Positions 54,924 through 64,000 of a DNA stretch of 64,000 bases are shown here, in pieces. Each line of letters opens with the position of its first letter. Position 1 is the stretch's first letter. Source of the stretch: an uncultured Saccharospirillaceae bacterium. Lineage in GTDB: Bacteria; Pseudomonadota; Gammaproteobacteria; Pseudomonadales; Oceanobacteraceae. The notes beneath the pieces are model-generated. The model searched no databases. It had not been told where the DNA came from and was given only the letters and a program-made list of their open reading frames with translations. The stretch is from the NCBI GenBank assembly GCA_947499545.1, contig CANMOZ010000006.1:124001-188000 (forward strand), in the 5' to 3' direction. The position numbers were made by a program, and so were the translations under genes.

Positions 54924-56012
54924 TTAAATATGTTGCTGCTTGAACTGTTGCATATACTCAACCAGCGCATCAACAGCTTCTTCGGGAACTGCATTGTATA
55001 AGCTTGCACGCATCCCACCCACACTTCGGTGGCCTTTTAGATTTAACAGATTACGCTTATTTGCGCCATCCAAAAAGGCCGTTTCAAGTGCTTTATCTGG
55101 CAAGGTGAAAGGAATATTCATTTTTGATCGATGATGAACTTCAATAGGGTTTCTATAAAACTCACTTTGATCAATGTAGGAATAGAGCTTCTTCGCCTTG
55201 GCAGCATTAATTGCTTCCATAGCCGTAACACCGCCTTGAGCTAAAAGCCACTCAAACACCAATCCACTCAAGTACCAAGCAAAGGTAGGCGGTGTATTCA
55301 GCATAGAAGAGGCTTGATCAACCGCTCGATAATTAAACACTTCAGGCAAATGCCCACTGGCAGTTGTCGATTCCAGCAATGCACGTTTCACAATCACCAA
55401 ACACAGTCCAGAAGGACCAATATTTTTCTGAGCGCCCGCATAAATCAAGTCGAACTTAGACACGTCTAAAGCACTTGAAAGAATTGAGGATGAAAAGTCC
55501 GCGACTAAGGGCATTCCCTGGGTATCAGGAATATAATCAAATTCAACACCCCCAATGGTTTCATTAGGCGTATAGTGGACATAATCGAATTTCGAACTTA
55601 AATCCAATTCTTCTTGGTAAGGTGCTCTGCTATAACCTTGACCCTGAGTAGAAGCGATAACCTCGACATCCGTAAATTGTCGCGCTACTTCAATCGCTTT
55701 AGAAGACCAATGGCCTGAATCAATATAAGCAGCACGGCCAAAGCCTCTTTGAAGATTCAGAGGAATAAAACTAAATTGAGCCGTTGCACCGCCTTGCATG
55801 AACAAAACAGCGTAATCTTGAGAAATATTCAGAAGCCGTCTTAAATTGTGCTCGGCAGTTTCCGCCACTTCAATAAAAGGCGCACTCCGATGACTGATTT
55901 CCATGACAGAAACACCTATGGCATTCCAGTCCAATAACTCCTGCTGTGCCCGCTCTAGAACCGCTGTCGGCAGTGACGCCGGACCTGCACAGAAATTGAA
56001 AGCTCGCGACAT
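54924..56012 (-). CDS. serC: Phosphoserine aminotransferase
   Basis: 362 residues: FNFCAGPASLPTAVLERAQ, EISHRSAPFIEVAE, MQGGATAQFSFIPLNL, and the PLP-lysine segment IYAGAQKNIGPSGLC. It makes 3-phosphoserine and also serves the pyridoxal-phosphate pathway. It lies between gyrA and pheA as in Pseudomonas. Confidence 0.97.
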   Translation of the reverse strand: MSRAFNFCAGPASLPTAVLERAQQELLDWNAIGVSVMEISHRSAPFIEVAETAEHNLRRLLNISQDYAVLFMQGGATAQFSFIPLNLQRGFGRAAYIDSGHWSSKAIEVARQFTDVEVIASTQGQGYSRAPYQEELDLSSKFDYVHYTPNETIGGVEFDYIPDTQGMPLVADFSSSILSSALDVSKFDLIYAGAQKNIGPSGLCLVIVKRALLESTTASGHLPEVFNYRAVDQASSMLNTPPTFAWYLSGLVFEWLLAQGGVTAMEAINAAKAKKLYSYIDQSEFYRNPIEVHHRSKMNIPFTLPDKALETAFLDGANKRNLLNLKGHRSVGGMRASLYNAVPEEAVDALVEYMQQFKQQHI

Positions 56013-56070
56013 ATTTTTCGGCCTAACAACTCATCAATCTTTGAATAAATAGCCATCATTAACAACTAAA

Positions 56071-56092
56071 AAGTGCGGTAAAAACCGCACTT
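56071..56092 (-). terminator. Rho-independent terminator of gyrA
   Basis: aagtgcggt - aaaa - accgcactt, a perfect 9-base stem 9 bases past the gyrA stop, ending leftward in a T-rich run. serC is thus likely to have its own promoter. Confidence 0.75.
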
Positions 56093-56100
56093 CTAAGCCA

Positions 56101-58659
56101 TTACTCTTCTTCAAGTTCTTCGTCGTCTTCAGTGTCACTGATGGGTTCAACCCCCACCAATTTTTCATTTTGACCCAGGCGAATCAACGTCACACCTTGG
56201 GTGTTACGCCCAAGCACCGACACTTCCTGAGATCGCGTTCTGACTAAAGTACCTTGATCTGAAATGAGCATCATCTCTTCGCCATCACGGATCTGAATAG
56301 CACCAACCATGTCTCCGTTTCTCTCGGTGACCTGCATGGCAATAACACCTTGTACGCCACGTCCTTTTACAGGGAAATCTCCAACCAGGGTACGCTTGCC
56401 GTATCCATTAGTACTGGCGGTCAAGATACTGCTGTCTTCATCAGGAATAATGAGAGAGATCACTCTCTGGTCACCCAACAACCTCATACCACGAACCCCG
56501 CGGGCGGTTCTGCCCATAGCTCGTACTTCGCTTTCTTTAAATCGTACGGCTTTACCGGCGCTGCTAAAGAGCATGACGTCTTGGTGCCCATCAGTCACGG
56601 CTGCCCCAATCAAGTGATCGCCATTTTCTAGCTCACAAGCAATTAGGCCTGTTGAACGACGTCTTGAAAAAGCAGACAATTGCGTTTTCTTAACGGTTCC
56701 TTTAGCTGTTGCCATCAAGATGAAGTGTTCATCCGTAAATTCATTTATCGGTAGAATGGTTGTAATTCTCTCGCCCTCTTCAAGCGGGAGTAGATTTACA
56801 ATGGGGCGTCCCTTCGATTGGCGACTCGCTTGTGGAATCTCATACACCGTTAGCCAGTAAACTTTGCCCCAGTTTGTGAAACACAAAATGGTCGCGTGTG
56901 TATTAGCAATCAACAAGTGCTCGATAAAGTCTTCATCTTTAACGCTGGCGGCAGCCTTACCTCGCCCACCACGACGCTGTGCTCGATAATCCGTAAGCGG
57001 TTGCGTTTTCGCATAACCACTATGGGATAAAGTTACCACCATGTCTTCTTCGGCAATGAGATCCGCCATGGTTAAATCTAAAGCTGATGAAATAATTTCT
57101 GTTCTACGCTCATCACCAAATTCTTCTCGGACTTCATTCAACTCTTCTTTAATGACTTCCATTAAGCGTTCGGGGCTTCCCAGGATCCCTAAATACTCGG
57201 CGATTTCTGCAACTTTCTCGGCGTATTCAGCCAATAGTTTGTCATGCTCCAGCCCAGTAAGCTTTTGCAGCCTAAGATCCAAAATTGCCTGAGCTTGATC
57301 AGGAGAAAGGTGGTAAACGCCTTCTTTGATTCCAAATTCAGGAGGCAACTCTTCCGGTCGACAAGCCTGCTCTCCTGCTTTTTCAAGCATTGCAAAGACC
57401 TGATCACCCGGCTTCCAGGCTTGAGCCATCAAACGTTCTTTTGCTTCAGCTGTATTCGTTGAGGCTTTAATCAACTGAATCACAGGGTCCACATTTGCTA
57501 ACGCAATGGCTAAGCCTTCTAAAATATGCCCACGCTGTCTCGCCTTTTTTAACTCATATATGGTTCTTCTCGTAACAACTTCACGACGATGCTTAACAAA
57601 GGCTTCTAAAAGCTGCTTGAGATTTAATACCTTAGGCTGACCGTCGACCAATGCAACGCAGTTAATCCCAAACACTGTTTCCATTTGTGTCTGAGCAAAA
57701 AGATTGTTCAGCACAACCTCTGGCATCTCACCACGACGAAGTTCGATGACGACGCGCATACCGTCTTTATCGGATTCGTCTCTTAATTCAGTTATACCCT
57801 CAATTTTTTTCTCTTTAACAAGCTCTGCAATTTTTTCAATCAGACGGGCTTTGTTCACCTGATAAGGTAGCTCCGTCACCACAATGGATTCTTTGCTACT
57901 GCGATCATCCATTTCAAAGTGGTGACGAGCACGCAGGCGAATTCGACCACGCCCTGTCCGATAAGCCTCAACAATACCAGCACGCCCATTGATAAACCCT
58001 GCCGTGGGAAAGTCTGGGCCAGGGATGTGAGTCATCAACTCATCTATCGTCAACTCTGGGTTTTCAATCAAGGCTAAACAACCTGAAATGACCTCATTCA
58101 GATTGTGAGGCGGGATATTGGTTGCCATGCCCACTGCGATACCTGACGCACCATTTGCTAAAAGATGCGGAACTCTGGTCGGCAAAACGTCTGGGATTTC
58201 TTCAGTGCCATCGTAGTTTGGAACAAAATCGACGGTTTCTTTGTCGATGTCAGCCAGTAACATATGGCTGATTTTTGACATCCGCACTTCCGTATAACGC
58301 ATGGCTGCTGCAGAGTCACCGTCTATCGAGCCGAAGTTGCCCTGACCATCCACCAACATGTAACGCATTGAAAAAGGCTGCGCCATACGTACGATCGTAT
58401 CGTAAACCGCTTGGTCACCATGTGGGTGAAATTTACCAATGACGTCACCCACGACACGGGCAGATTTTTTGTAGGCTTTATTCCAATCATTGCCCAGCAA
58501 ATTCATAGCATGCAGGACACGACGGTGCACCGGCTTTAAACCGTCACGCACATCCGGTAACGCACGCCCTACGATGACGCTCATGGCGTAATCTAAGTAG
58601 GACTGTTTGAGCTCATCCTCAATATTGACGGGCAATATCTCTTTGGCTAAGTCACCCAT
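56101..58659 (-). CDS. gyrA: DNA gyrase subunit A
   Basis: 852 residues. The catalytic Tyr is in [11 protein letters not shown]; the quinolone-determining region reads [19 protein letters not shown], where the usual Ser83 position is Gln-Ala (HGDQAVYD rather than HGDSAVYD). C-terminal beta-pinwheel repeats follow, and an acidic tail ([13 protein letters not shown]) ends the protein. A Gln at that Ser position is unusual and lies where quinolone-resistance changes occur. The N-terminal [38 protein letters not shown] is typical. Confidence 0.98.
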   Translation of the reverse strand: MGDLAKEILPVNIEDELKQSYLDYAMSVIVGRALPDVRDGLKPVHRRVLHAMNLLGNDWNKAYKKSARVVGDVIGKFHPHGDQAVYDTIVRMAQPFSMRYMLVDGQGNFGSIDGDSAAAMRYTEVRMSKISHMLLADIDKETVDFVPNYDGTEEIPDVLPTRVPHLLANGASGIAVGMATNIPPHNLNEVISGCLALIENPELTIDELMTHIPGPDFPTAGFINGRAGIVEAYRTGRGRIRLRARHHFEMDDRSSKESIVVTELPYQVNKARLIEKIAELVKEKKIEGITELRDESDKDGMRVVIELRRGEMPEVVLNNLFAQTQMETVFGINCVALVDGQPKVLNLKQLLEAFVKHRREVVTRRTIYELKKARQRGHILEGLAIALANVDPVIQLIKASTNTAEAKERLMAQAWKPGDQVFAMLEKAGEQACRPEELPPEFGIKEGVYHLSPDQAQAILDLRLQKLTGLEHDKLLAEYAEKVAEIAEYLGILGSPERLMEVIKEELNEVREEFGDERRTEIISSALDLTMADLIAEEDMVVTLSHSGYAKTQPLTDYRAQRRGGRGKAAASVKDEDFIEHLLIANTHATILCFTNWGKVYWLTVYEIPQASRQSKGRPIVNLLPLEEGERITTILPINEFTDEHFILMATAKGTVKKTQLSAFSRRRSTGLIACELENGDHLIGAAVTDGHQDVMLFSSAGKAVRFKESEVRAMGRTARGVRGMRLLGDQRVISLIIPDEDSSILTASTNGYGKRTLVGDFPVKGRGVQGVIAMQVTERNGDMVGAIQIRDGEEMMLISDQGTLVRTRSQEVSVLGRNTQGVTLIRLGQNEKLVGVEPISDTEDDEELEEE

Positions 58660-58909
58660 AGGAGTTAGGTATCCTTGTTCGCTTTCAATTCAGCCCGGTT
58701 TTCGGCCCACTCAACTGGCAACAAGTTGCCCTGTTTCGCCTAGTCACCACCACTGACTCGAGTAAAAAATGCTTCTTGAGAGTCGTTTGACTTAGAATCG
58801 GCCAATCATACCATAAATCAAAGGGATACCCAGCCTTAGGATGTGACTTGTCTGGAGTTGCCGTTATACTCTCTTCCTCGAATTCCAACATAGGGCAAAG
58901 GAACATACC
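58660..58909. promoter_or_regulatory. Divergent gyrA / mtaD promoter region
   Basis: About 250 bases separating gyrA (leftward) and mtaD (rightward). No regulator site could be named. In Pseudomonas an mtnA gene sits at this position; it is absent here. Confidence 0.4.
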
Positions 58910-60229
58910 ATGAAGCAGGTAGATACCCTTATTTCGGCTCGCTGGGTGCTGACCGTCGAAGACAATCAGCCGTTAGAACACCATAGCGTGGCCATTCATG
59001 AAGGGAAAATCGTCGATATCCTTCCCTCCTCAACTGCCCATGATCAGTACACAGCGAAAGAACACCACCAGCTCAATGATCATATGCTGATGCCAGGGTT
59101 TGTGAACTTGCATGGGCACGCTCCAATGACGCTCTTTCGAGGGCTCGCTGACGATCTTCCTCTCATGACATGGTTAAACGACCACATCTGGCCAGCAGAA
59201 GGCCAATGCATGAGCCCAGATTTCGTAGCGGATGGAACCGAGCTTGCGGCCGCAGAAATGATTCGATCAGGCACAACAGCCTATTGTGATCATTATTTTT
59301 TCTGTGAAAGCTCAGCCGAAACGGCAGACCGTCTTGGGTTACGTGCTCGCTTTTACCCTTGCACACTCGAATTCCCTACCCCTCACGGGAGTTGCGCTAG
59401 CGATTACCTTAAGAAAAATGAGGCGCTCTTCAAACGCTATGAGTCAAATTCGCTTATTTCTGTAGGCTTTGGTCCGCACGCCCCCTACACCGTCAATGAC
59501 GATTCCTTCCGAGAAATGGTTCAAATGGCGAAAGGGCTTGGCGCCTCTATACAAATCCATTTACACGAAACAGCTCACGAAGTGAATGAAAGCCTAGAAA
59601 AATTCAAAAAACGCCCCTCTGAGCGCCTTGCGGAACTGGGCGTTTTTGATTGCGCACCTTTTCAAGCCGTTCACGTCACTCAGGTTGAAGATGTCGATAT
59701 TGAACTCTTCAAAGCACACAATGTGTTCGTGGTTCACTGCCCAGAGTCAAACCTAAAGCTAGCGAGTGGTTTCTGCCCTGTCGATCGATTACAAAAAGCG
59801 GGCGTTTCCGTCTGTTTAGGCACAGACGGTGCTGCGTCCAACAATGATCTAGATATGCTAGGCGAGATGAGAACTGCAGCAATGCTCGCAAAAGCTGTGG
59901 GCAACAACGCCGAAGCACTGCCAGCCTTTGAAGCCATCAAAATGGCAACCCTAACAGGCGCAAGGGCGCTTGGTTTGGAAGACAAAATAGGTTCTATTAA
60001 AGCCGGGAAAGAAGCTGACCTCATCGCCATTGACTTCAGTCAAATTGAATCCCAACCCCTGTACGACCCTGTCTCTCATCTAGTGTATTGCACAACCGCT
60101 GACAAAGTTTCGCACACTTGGATACAAGGGAATCTGAAAATGGCCAACAGAGTGCTAACCGATATTGACTCAGAAGCCTTAAAAGCTAAGGTCTCAAACT
60201 GGCGTTCAAAAGTACTCAATCGAGCATAA
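58910..60229 (+). CDS. mtaD: 5-methylthioadenosine / S-adenosylhomocysteine deaminase family hydrolase
   Basis: 439 residues of the amidohydrolase superfamily (TRZ/ATZ type). Metal ligands: MPGFVNLHGHAPMTLFRGL (HxH), IQIHLHETAHEV, VHCPESNLKLASG and LGTDGAASNNDLDMLGEM. It removes the amino group from thioadenosine, homocysteine-adenosine or related purines; the exact substrate is not settled by sequence. It lies upstream of ubiG as in Pseudomonas. Confidence 0.9.
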   Translation: MKQVDTLISARWVLTVEDNQPLEHHSVAIHEGKIVDILPSSTAHDQYTAKEHHQLNDHMLMPGFVNLHGHAPMTLFRGLADDLPLMTWLNDHIWPAEGQCMSPDFVADGTELAAAEMIRSGTTAYCDHYFFCESSAETADRLGLRARFYPCTLEFPTPHGSCASDYLKKNEALFKRYESNSLISVGFGPHAPYTVNDDSFREMVQMAKGLGASIQIHLHETAHEVNESLEKFKKRPSERLAELGVFDCAPFQAVHVTQVEDVDIELFKAHNVFVVHCPESNLKLASGFCPVDRLQKAGVSVCLGTDGAASNNDLDMLGEMRTAAMLAKAVGNNAEALPAFEAIKMATLTGARALGLEDKIGSIKAGKEADLIAIDFSQIESQPLYDPVSHLVYCTTADKVSHTWIQGNLKMANRVLTDIDSEALKAKVSNWRSKVLNRA

Positions 60230-60296
60230 GCTCATTGTTAAACTTTCTTTCAAAAGAGTAAGATAGACCTAGAAAGTTGGACCTAAGGCAGTGGCA

Positions 60297-61049
60297 ATGA
60301 ACGACATGACAGACAATAAAGCCCTCAATGTAGATGCCGCAGAGGTGGCTAAATTTGAAGCGCTCGCTTCTCGTTGGTGGGATCCGGAGTCTGAGTTCAA
60401 GCCACTGCACGCGATCAACCCTTTAAGATGCGGCTATATAGAGCGTCAGACTTCGCTTGCAGGAAAATCCGTTCTAGATGTTGGTTGTGGCGGCGGCATC
60501 CTAACCGAAGCGATGGCAAAACGTGGCGCAAGTTGCACCGGTATAGACATGGGAGAAATGCCGCTTAAAATCGCCGAACTCCATGCCCTAGAGTCCAATT
60601 TAAATCAAATCCAATACAAAAAAACGCCCGTTGAAGTTTTAGCCAAGGAGCAACCCGAGTCATTTGATGTTGTGACTTGCATGGAAATGCTCGAACACGT
60701 GCCCGACCCTCACTCTGTTGTAAAGGCCTGCGCACAACTCGTCAAACCAGGCGGTCAGATTTTCTTTTCAACCCTCAACCGCAACCCGAAGTCTTATTTA
60801 TTTGCAATTGTAGGAGCAGAATATTTATTGAAACTCTTACCAAAGGGCACTCACGATTACAAAAAATTCATCAAGCCATCCGAACTGGCTGCTTCAATCC
60901 GTCAATGCGGCCTCAAGCTAACCGATATAACCGGTATGACTTACAACCCCATCACTCAAGACTACAAGCTGTCTCAGGACGTAGATGTCAATTACCTCGT
61001 TGCTGCCCACAAGCCCCTATCCAATGAGAAGGCAAAAGCAATTCAATGA
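60297..61049 (+). CDS. ubiG: Ubiquinone biosynthesis O-methyltransferase
   Basis: About 250 residues. SAM-binding [26 protein letters not shown], and the family-specific [25 protein letters not shown] are the UbiG pattern. It performs both O-methylations of the ubiquinone ring. ATG 60297 has AAGG 8 bases upstream; the GTG at 60291 is too close to it. Its stop overlaps the next gene (ATGA). Confidence 0.96.
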   Translation: MNDMTDNKALNVDAAEVAKFEALASRWWDPESEFKPLHAINPLRCGYIERQTSLAGKSVLDVGCGGGILTEAMAKRGASCTGIDMGEMPLKIAELHALESNLNQIQYKKTPVEVLAKEQPESFDVVTCMEMLEHVPDPHSVVKACAQLVKPGGQIFFSTLNRNPKSYLFAIVGAEYLLKLLPKGTHDYKKFIKPSELAASIRQCGLKLTDITGMTYNPITQDYKLSQDVDVNYLVAAHKPLSNEKAKAIQ

Positions 61050-61723
61050 AGGCTATATTATTTGATTTAGACGGCACACTGATTGACACCGCACCGGACT
61101 TAGCTCGCGTCCTCAACGAGCTAAGACTGAAAAACGAGTTACCCGAATTACCTTACAAGGATATCCGTGAACAAGTTTCAGAAGGCGCTCTAGCATTAAT
61201 CCGCCTAGGGTTTGATATCAATGCTGATCACCCTCAGTACCCACAATTAAGGAGCGAACTGCTCAGCCGATATGAAGCAAGCATCTGTGAGGCTTCGGTT
61301 CTTTTTCCTGGATTGCTATCTGCTCTTGAAAGCGCCGAGGCAAACAATGTGCCCTGGGGTATCGTTACCAACAAACCAAGACACCTTTCTGAGCGCTTGC
61401 TCAATAAAATGAAGTTATCCAAACGCTGCAGTGTCTTGGTTTGCCCGGAAGACGTCCAAGAAAAAAAACCTGCTCCCGAACCACTGATTAAAGCGGCAGA
61501 AACCCTAAACCTACAATGCGAAGACATCGTTTATGTGGGTGACCATGCGAGAGACATTGAAGCGGCTAAAGCGGCTAACATGATCAGCGTTGCAGTTGAT
61601 TACGGTTACTTGCTACCTGATGACAACAGCCTACTCTGGGGAGCTGATTTCCACTTTAAATCAAGTCACGACCTTTCAAACTGGATCCAACAAAAGCTGG
61701 ATCAATCACAGGCGACTCTTTAG
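61046..61723 (+). CDS. mupP: HAD phosphatase, MupP/Gph type
   Basis: 225 residues: motif [15 protein letters not shown], motif [11 protein letters not shown], Lys in [10 protein letters not shown], motif [17 protein letters not shown]. The family covers phosphoglycolate phosphatase (Gph). In Pseudomonas the gene in this place, right after ubiG, is MupP, the MurNAc-6-phosphate phosphatase of cell-wall recycling. I choose MupP from the gene order; a Gph role is the alternative. It overlaps ubiG by 4 bases. Confidence 0.85.
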   Translation: MKAILFDLDGTLIDTAPDLARVLNELRLKNELPELPYKDIREQVSEGALALIRLGFDINADHPQYPQLRSELLSRYEASICEASVLFPGLLSALESAEANNVPWGIVTNKPRHLSERLLNKMKLSKRCSVLVCPEDVQEKKPAPEPLIKAAETLNLQCEDIVYVGDHARDIEAAKAANMISVAVDYGYLLPDDNSLLWGADFHFKSSHDLSNWIQQKLDQSQATL

Positions 61724-61748
61724 TTTTCCCGCGCCGTATGACTGATGA

Positions 61749-62636
61749 TCACCAATCAAATACGCGCTCGGCGTTTGCGGTTGTTTGCATAATCACTTGC
61801 TCAACGGAAGCCTCTTTTACTTCCGCCACTTTCTTCGCAATAAAGGGCAAATACTTTGGCTCATTAGTCTTCCCGCGATAAGGGACAGGAGTGAGATAGG
61901 GCGCATCTGTTTCAAGCAGTATTCGATCCAGAGGCGTCTCTGCCAATACGGCTCTTACATTCTCAGCCTTATTAAAGGTGATAATGCCGTTAAACCCCAA
62001 GCAAAACCCTAAATCGAGCGCCGTCTCTGCTAACGTCATCCCTGCCGTAAAGCTATGAATGACCCCTTTCGATCGCATGAGCGGCGCCATATTTTTTAAA
62101 ATGGAAATCGTATCTTCATCTGCATCTCTAGCATGAATAACGACAGGTAAATTAATGTCTATGGCAATTTGTAACTGGCGCTCAAACACTTCTCGTTGAA
62201 TAGTCGGATCAGAGTGATCGTAGTAGTAATCCAAACCGATTTCACCAACCGCTCTAAGCCTGGAATTTTTATGCTGTTGATCTTCCGTCAATGCCGCACG
62301 AATTTCAGCATCAACATTCTCACTGTAGTCTTTAGCTTCATGAGGATGAATGCCTTGGGTACCGTACACATCGGCATAATTGGCTGCCAAACTCCTTACT
62401 ATTGAAAGGTTTTCAGGACTCACAGAGATGGTTAGAATTCGGCTGATACCCACCGAACGGGCTTGATCCAGCACACCTGCTAGCTCATCGGCTTCCAAAT
62501 AATCCAGATGGCAATGCGTTTCGTGAATAGGGTATCCATACTGTGGGATTTCGGGCTTTGCTTTTCCCATATGAAGCGGCTCTCTCAGGTATTCTTGTTG
62601 TGGCCATTCTAGCAAATTCTGATCTAAGTACGCCAA
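61749..62636 (-). CDS. TatD-family metal-dependent hydrolase
   Basis: 295 residues. Metal ligands are in HETHCHLDYLE, GEIGLDYYYDHSD, VVIHARDADED, VIHSFTAG and LETDAPYLTP. TatD-type proteins are 3'-5' DNases or related hydrolases. The TTG start at 62636 gives a 22-residue extension ahead of the ATG at 62570, which is the usual start position for the family, so the real start may be 62570. It is convergent with mupP and divergent from pdxH. Confidence 0.9.
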   Translation of the reverse strand: MAYLDQNLLEWPQQEYLREPLHMGKAKPEIPQYGYPIHETHCHLDYLEADELAGVLDQARSVGISRILTISVSPENLSIVRSLAANYADVYGTQGIHPHEAKDYSENVDAEIRAALTEDQQHKNSRLRAVGEIGLDYYYDHSDPTIQREVFERQLQIAIDINLPVVIHARDADEDTISILKNMAPLMRSKGVIHSFTAGMTLAETALDLGFCLGFNGIITFNKAENVRAVLAETPLDRILLETDAPYLTPVPYRGKTNEPKYLPFIAKKVAEVKEASVEQVIMQTTANAERVFDW

Positions 62637-62759
62637 AAACTCTTATTTAAGGTAAACTCCAAGGCTTAGGAAAGTCTCATACAGTCAGATCTCAGCATAC
62701 TCTGTAACTGATTGCTTACTTGGGTTCTACTAACCACCCTAAAGAAAAAAGGTGTCATC

Positions 62760-63401
62760 ATGGATTTGGAAGATATTCGCCGAGATTATCAAATAGGTGC
62801 TCTTGATATTGATGATTTAAAAACCAACCCTATTAATCAATTTGAGCATTGGTTTAACCAGGCACTATCGGCCTCTTTGTCAACCGACCCAACCGCCATG
62901 ACCCTTTCAACCGTAGACGCCCAGTCACGTCCCTTCAGTCGAACCGTACTCTTAAAGGGCTTCGATGAGCACGGGTTTGTTTTTTACACAAACTACGAAA
63001 GCCGAAAAGCTAGGCATATTGAGTCAAACCCCCAAGTGTGTTTACAATTTACCTGGCTTCCTCTTGAACGCCAAGTCCTGATTAACGGTCAAGCAGAAAA
63101 GCTCAGCTTATCTGAATCAGCCAAATACTTTCAGAAACGCCCCAGGGAAAGCCAGTTAGCGGCTTGGGCATCGCAGCAAAGTCGCGGCATCTCAACAAGA
63201 GCCCTGTTAGACGAAGCTTTCCAAAGCATGAAGCGTAAGTTTTCACAGGGCGAAATACCCCTTCCACCCTTTTGGGGAGGGATTCGAGTCAGACCTACTC
63301 AAATGGAGTTTTGGCAGGGTCGCTCAAATAGGCTACATGATCGTTTTGTCTATTCTAAAGATACCCACGATCAATGGTCGATAGAACGCTGGCAACCTTG
63401 A
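62760..63401 (+). CDS. pdxH: Pyridoxamine 5'-phosphate oxidase
   Basis: 213 residues: LEDIRRDYQIGALD, AMTLSTVDAQSRPFSRTVLLKGFDE, FYTNYESRKARHIESNP, and the C-terminal FWQGRSNRLHDRF. It makes pyridoxal phosphate using FMN. AAAAGG precedes the ATG at 62760; the longer ORF from 62712 lacks a ribosome site. serC in the same window makes a precursor of this vitamin elsewhere in the pathway. Confidence 0.97.
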   Translation: MDLEDIRRDYQIGALDIDDLKTNPINQFEHWFNQALSASLSTDPTAMTLSTVDAQSRPFSRTVLLKGFDEHGFVFYTNYESRKARHIESNPQVCLQFTWLPLERQVLINGQAEKLSLSESAKYFQKRPRESQLAAWASQQSRGISTRALLDEAFQSMKRKFSQGEIPLPPFWGGIRVRPTQMEFWQGRSNRLHDRFVYSKDTHDQWSIERWQP

Positions 63402-63420
63402 ACAACAGGCTCGACCCAAT

Positions 63421-63789
63421 ATGTCAAAACACTCGATTTTCAACTTCCAACGGATCGTCAATGCATTTGGTTATTCGTGCTTAGGATTTAAATCTGCTTG
63501 GAAAAATGAAGCTGCCATTCGACAAGAAGTCATTGCCGGCCTCTTCTTTCTGCCAGCAGCTTTTTTATTGGCAGATTCTGGAGTAGAACTCGCGTTACTA
63601 TTGCTATCCATGGGGCTTGTATTTTTTGCCGAACTGGTCAACACGGCCATTGAATTTACCATTGACCGAATTGGTAAAGAAATTCACCCTCTAGCAGGGC
63701 AAGCAAAAGATGTAGGTTCCAGCTTAGTGTTTGTCGCTTTGGTCTTAATGGGTTTAGTATGGGGATGCATCATCCTCTACCCAAATTAG
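63421..63789 (+). CDS. dgkA: Diacylglycerol kinase
   Basis: 122 residues with three membrane helices. The active-site signature ELVNTAIEFTIDRIG and the N-terminal AWKNEAAIRQEV are the DgkA pattern. It recycles diacylglycerol to phosphatidic acid in the inner membrane. It lies 19 bases after pdxH and may share its transcript. Confidence 0.95.
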   Translation: MSKHSIFNFQRIVNAFGYSCLGFKSAWKNEAAIRQEVIAGLFFLPAAFLLADSGVELALLLLSMGLVFFAELVNTAIEFTIDRIGKEIHPLAGQAKDVGSSLVFVALVLMGLVWGCIILYPN

Positions 63790-63872
63790 GCCCTCCCTCT
63801 TCTTTTAGATTTATATGACTCCAGGGATGGATTCACCTCGCTTAAGCATTATTAATGCTAATGGCTTCTACT

Positions 63873-64000
63873 CTATCTAGAATTAAAAGATTTAGCATAT
63901 TGATCAACAAACGCTTCCATCCATTGCTGTAATTCCAAAGATGGATGTACCACTAGACTGGACTCCCACCCAGAAACGCTCATTAAAACAAAAGATGCAA
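63873..64000 (-). CDS. 3' end of an unrecognised gene (cut by the window edge)
   Basis: A minus-strand frame is open from the window edge for 41 codons and ends in TAG at 63873. It reads ASFVLMSVSGWESSLVVHPS, then LELQQWMEAFVDQYAKSFN. The composition looks coding and the other frames close quickly, but no family is recognised. Confidence 0.4.
   Translation of the reverse strand, partial: ASFVLMSVSGWESSLVVHPSLELQQWMEAFVDQYAKSFNSR

Overview
This window looks like a chromosomal segment of a marine gammaproteobacterium of moderate GC. The evidence is gene content and order. The block gyrA-serC-pheA-hisC-(tyrA-aroA fusion)-cmk-rpsA-ihfB, with mtaD-ubiG-mupP on the other side of gyrA, is the order I know from Pseudomonas and related Pseudomonadales/Oceanospirillales. 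The divergent argE / argCBFGH(A) cluster, with an N-acetylglutamate synthase domain fused to argininosuccinate lyase, is typical of Vibrio/Moritella/Alteromonas-like lineages. I do not assign a genus.

Layout. 1-3.7 kb: 3' end of uup, a small membrane-anchored protein, a HAF-repeat protein, a sugE/gdx-type SMR exporter and a bacterial haemoglobin. 4-7.9 kb: a secreted pore-forming cytolysin of the Vibrio cholerae cytolysin/leukocidin type, a small outer-membrane barrel protein and a 1-Cys peroxiredoxin. 8.2-15 kb: an orphan type VI secretion module. It has a 1275-residue VgrG with a C-terminal AHH-type nuclease domain, followed by four diverged Imm11-like immunity paralogues and a dead fragment of a DnaQ-type exonuclease. 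15.2-21.3 kb: a three-gene operon of a SLAM-like (DUF560) outer-membrane protein and two large FecR-domain proteins whose C-termini resemble TbpB-type barrels, a likely type XI secretion system with its cargo. 21.5-26 kb: a cNMP-binding protein, a strongly predicted FNR/Anr-activated small RNA, a broken metallopeptidase gene, a HEAT-repeat protein, a pentapeptide-repeat protein, an acetyltransferase and a dienelactone-hydrolase-like protein.

26.2-34 kb: arginine biosynthesis, argCBFGH(A) on the minus strand and argE divergent on the plus strand. 34-38 kb: a hybrid sensor kinase with a SsuA/THI5-like periplasmic domain, four PAS domains and a receiver. 38-41.7 kb: prpBCD, the methylcitrate cycle for propionate. 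42-47.2 kb: an M48-like membrane protein with a destroyed HExxH motif, a small secreted protein and a GGDEF-EAL protein with a degenerate GGDQF motif. 47.3-58.7 kb: the conserved ihfB-to-gyrA block on the minus strand, carrying aromatic amino acid, serine and histidine-family genes plus rpsA and gyrA. 58.9-63.8 kb: mtaD, ubiG-mupP, tatD, pdxH and dgkA, then the 3' end of an unrecognised gene.

The most interesting parts are accessory: the SLAM-FecR secretion operon, the VgrG-AHH toxin with its immunity array, the RVRR-containing cytolysin, and the FNR-box small RNA downstream of the cNMP-binding gene. No CRISPR array, insertion sequence, tRNA or rRNA was seen.
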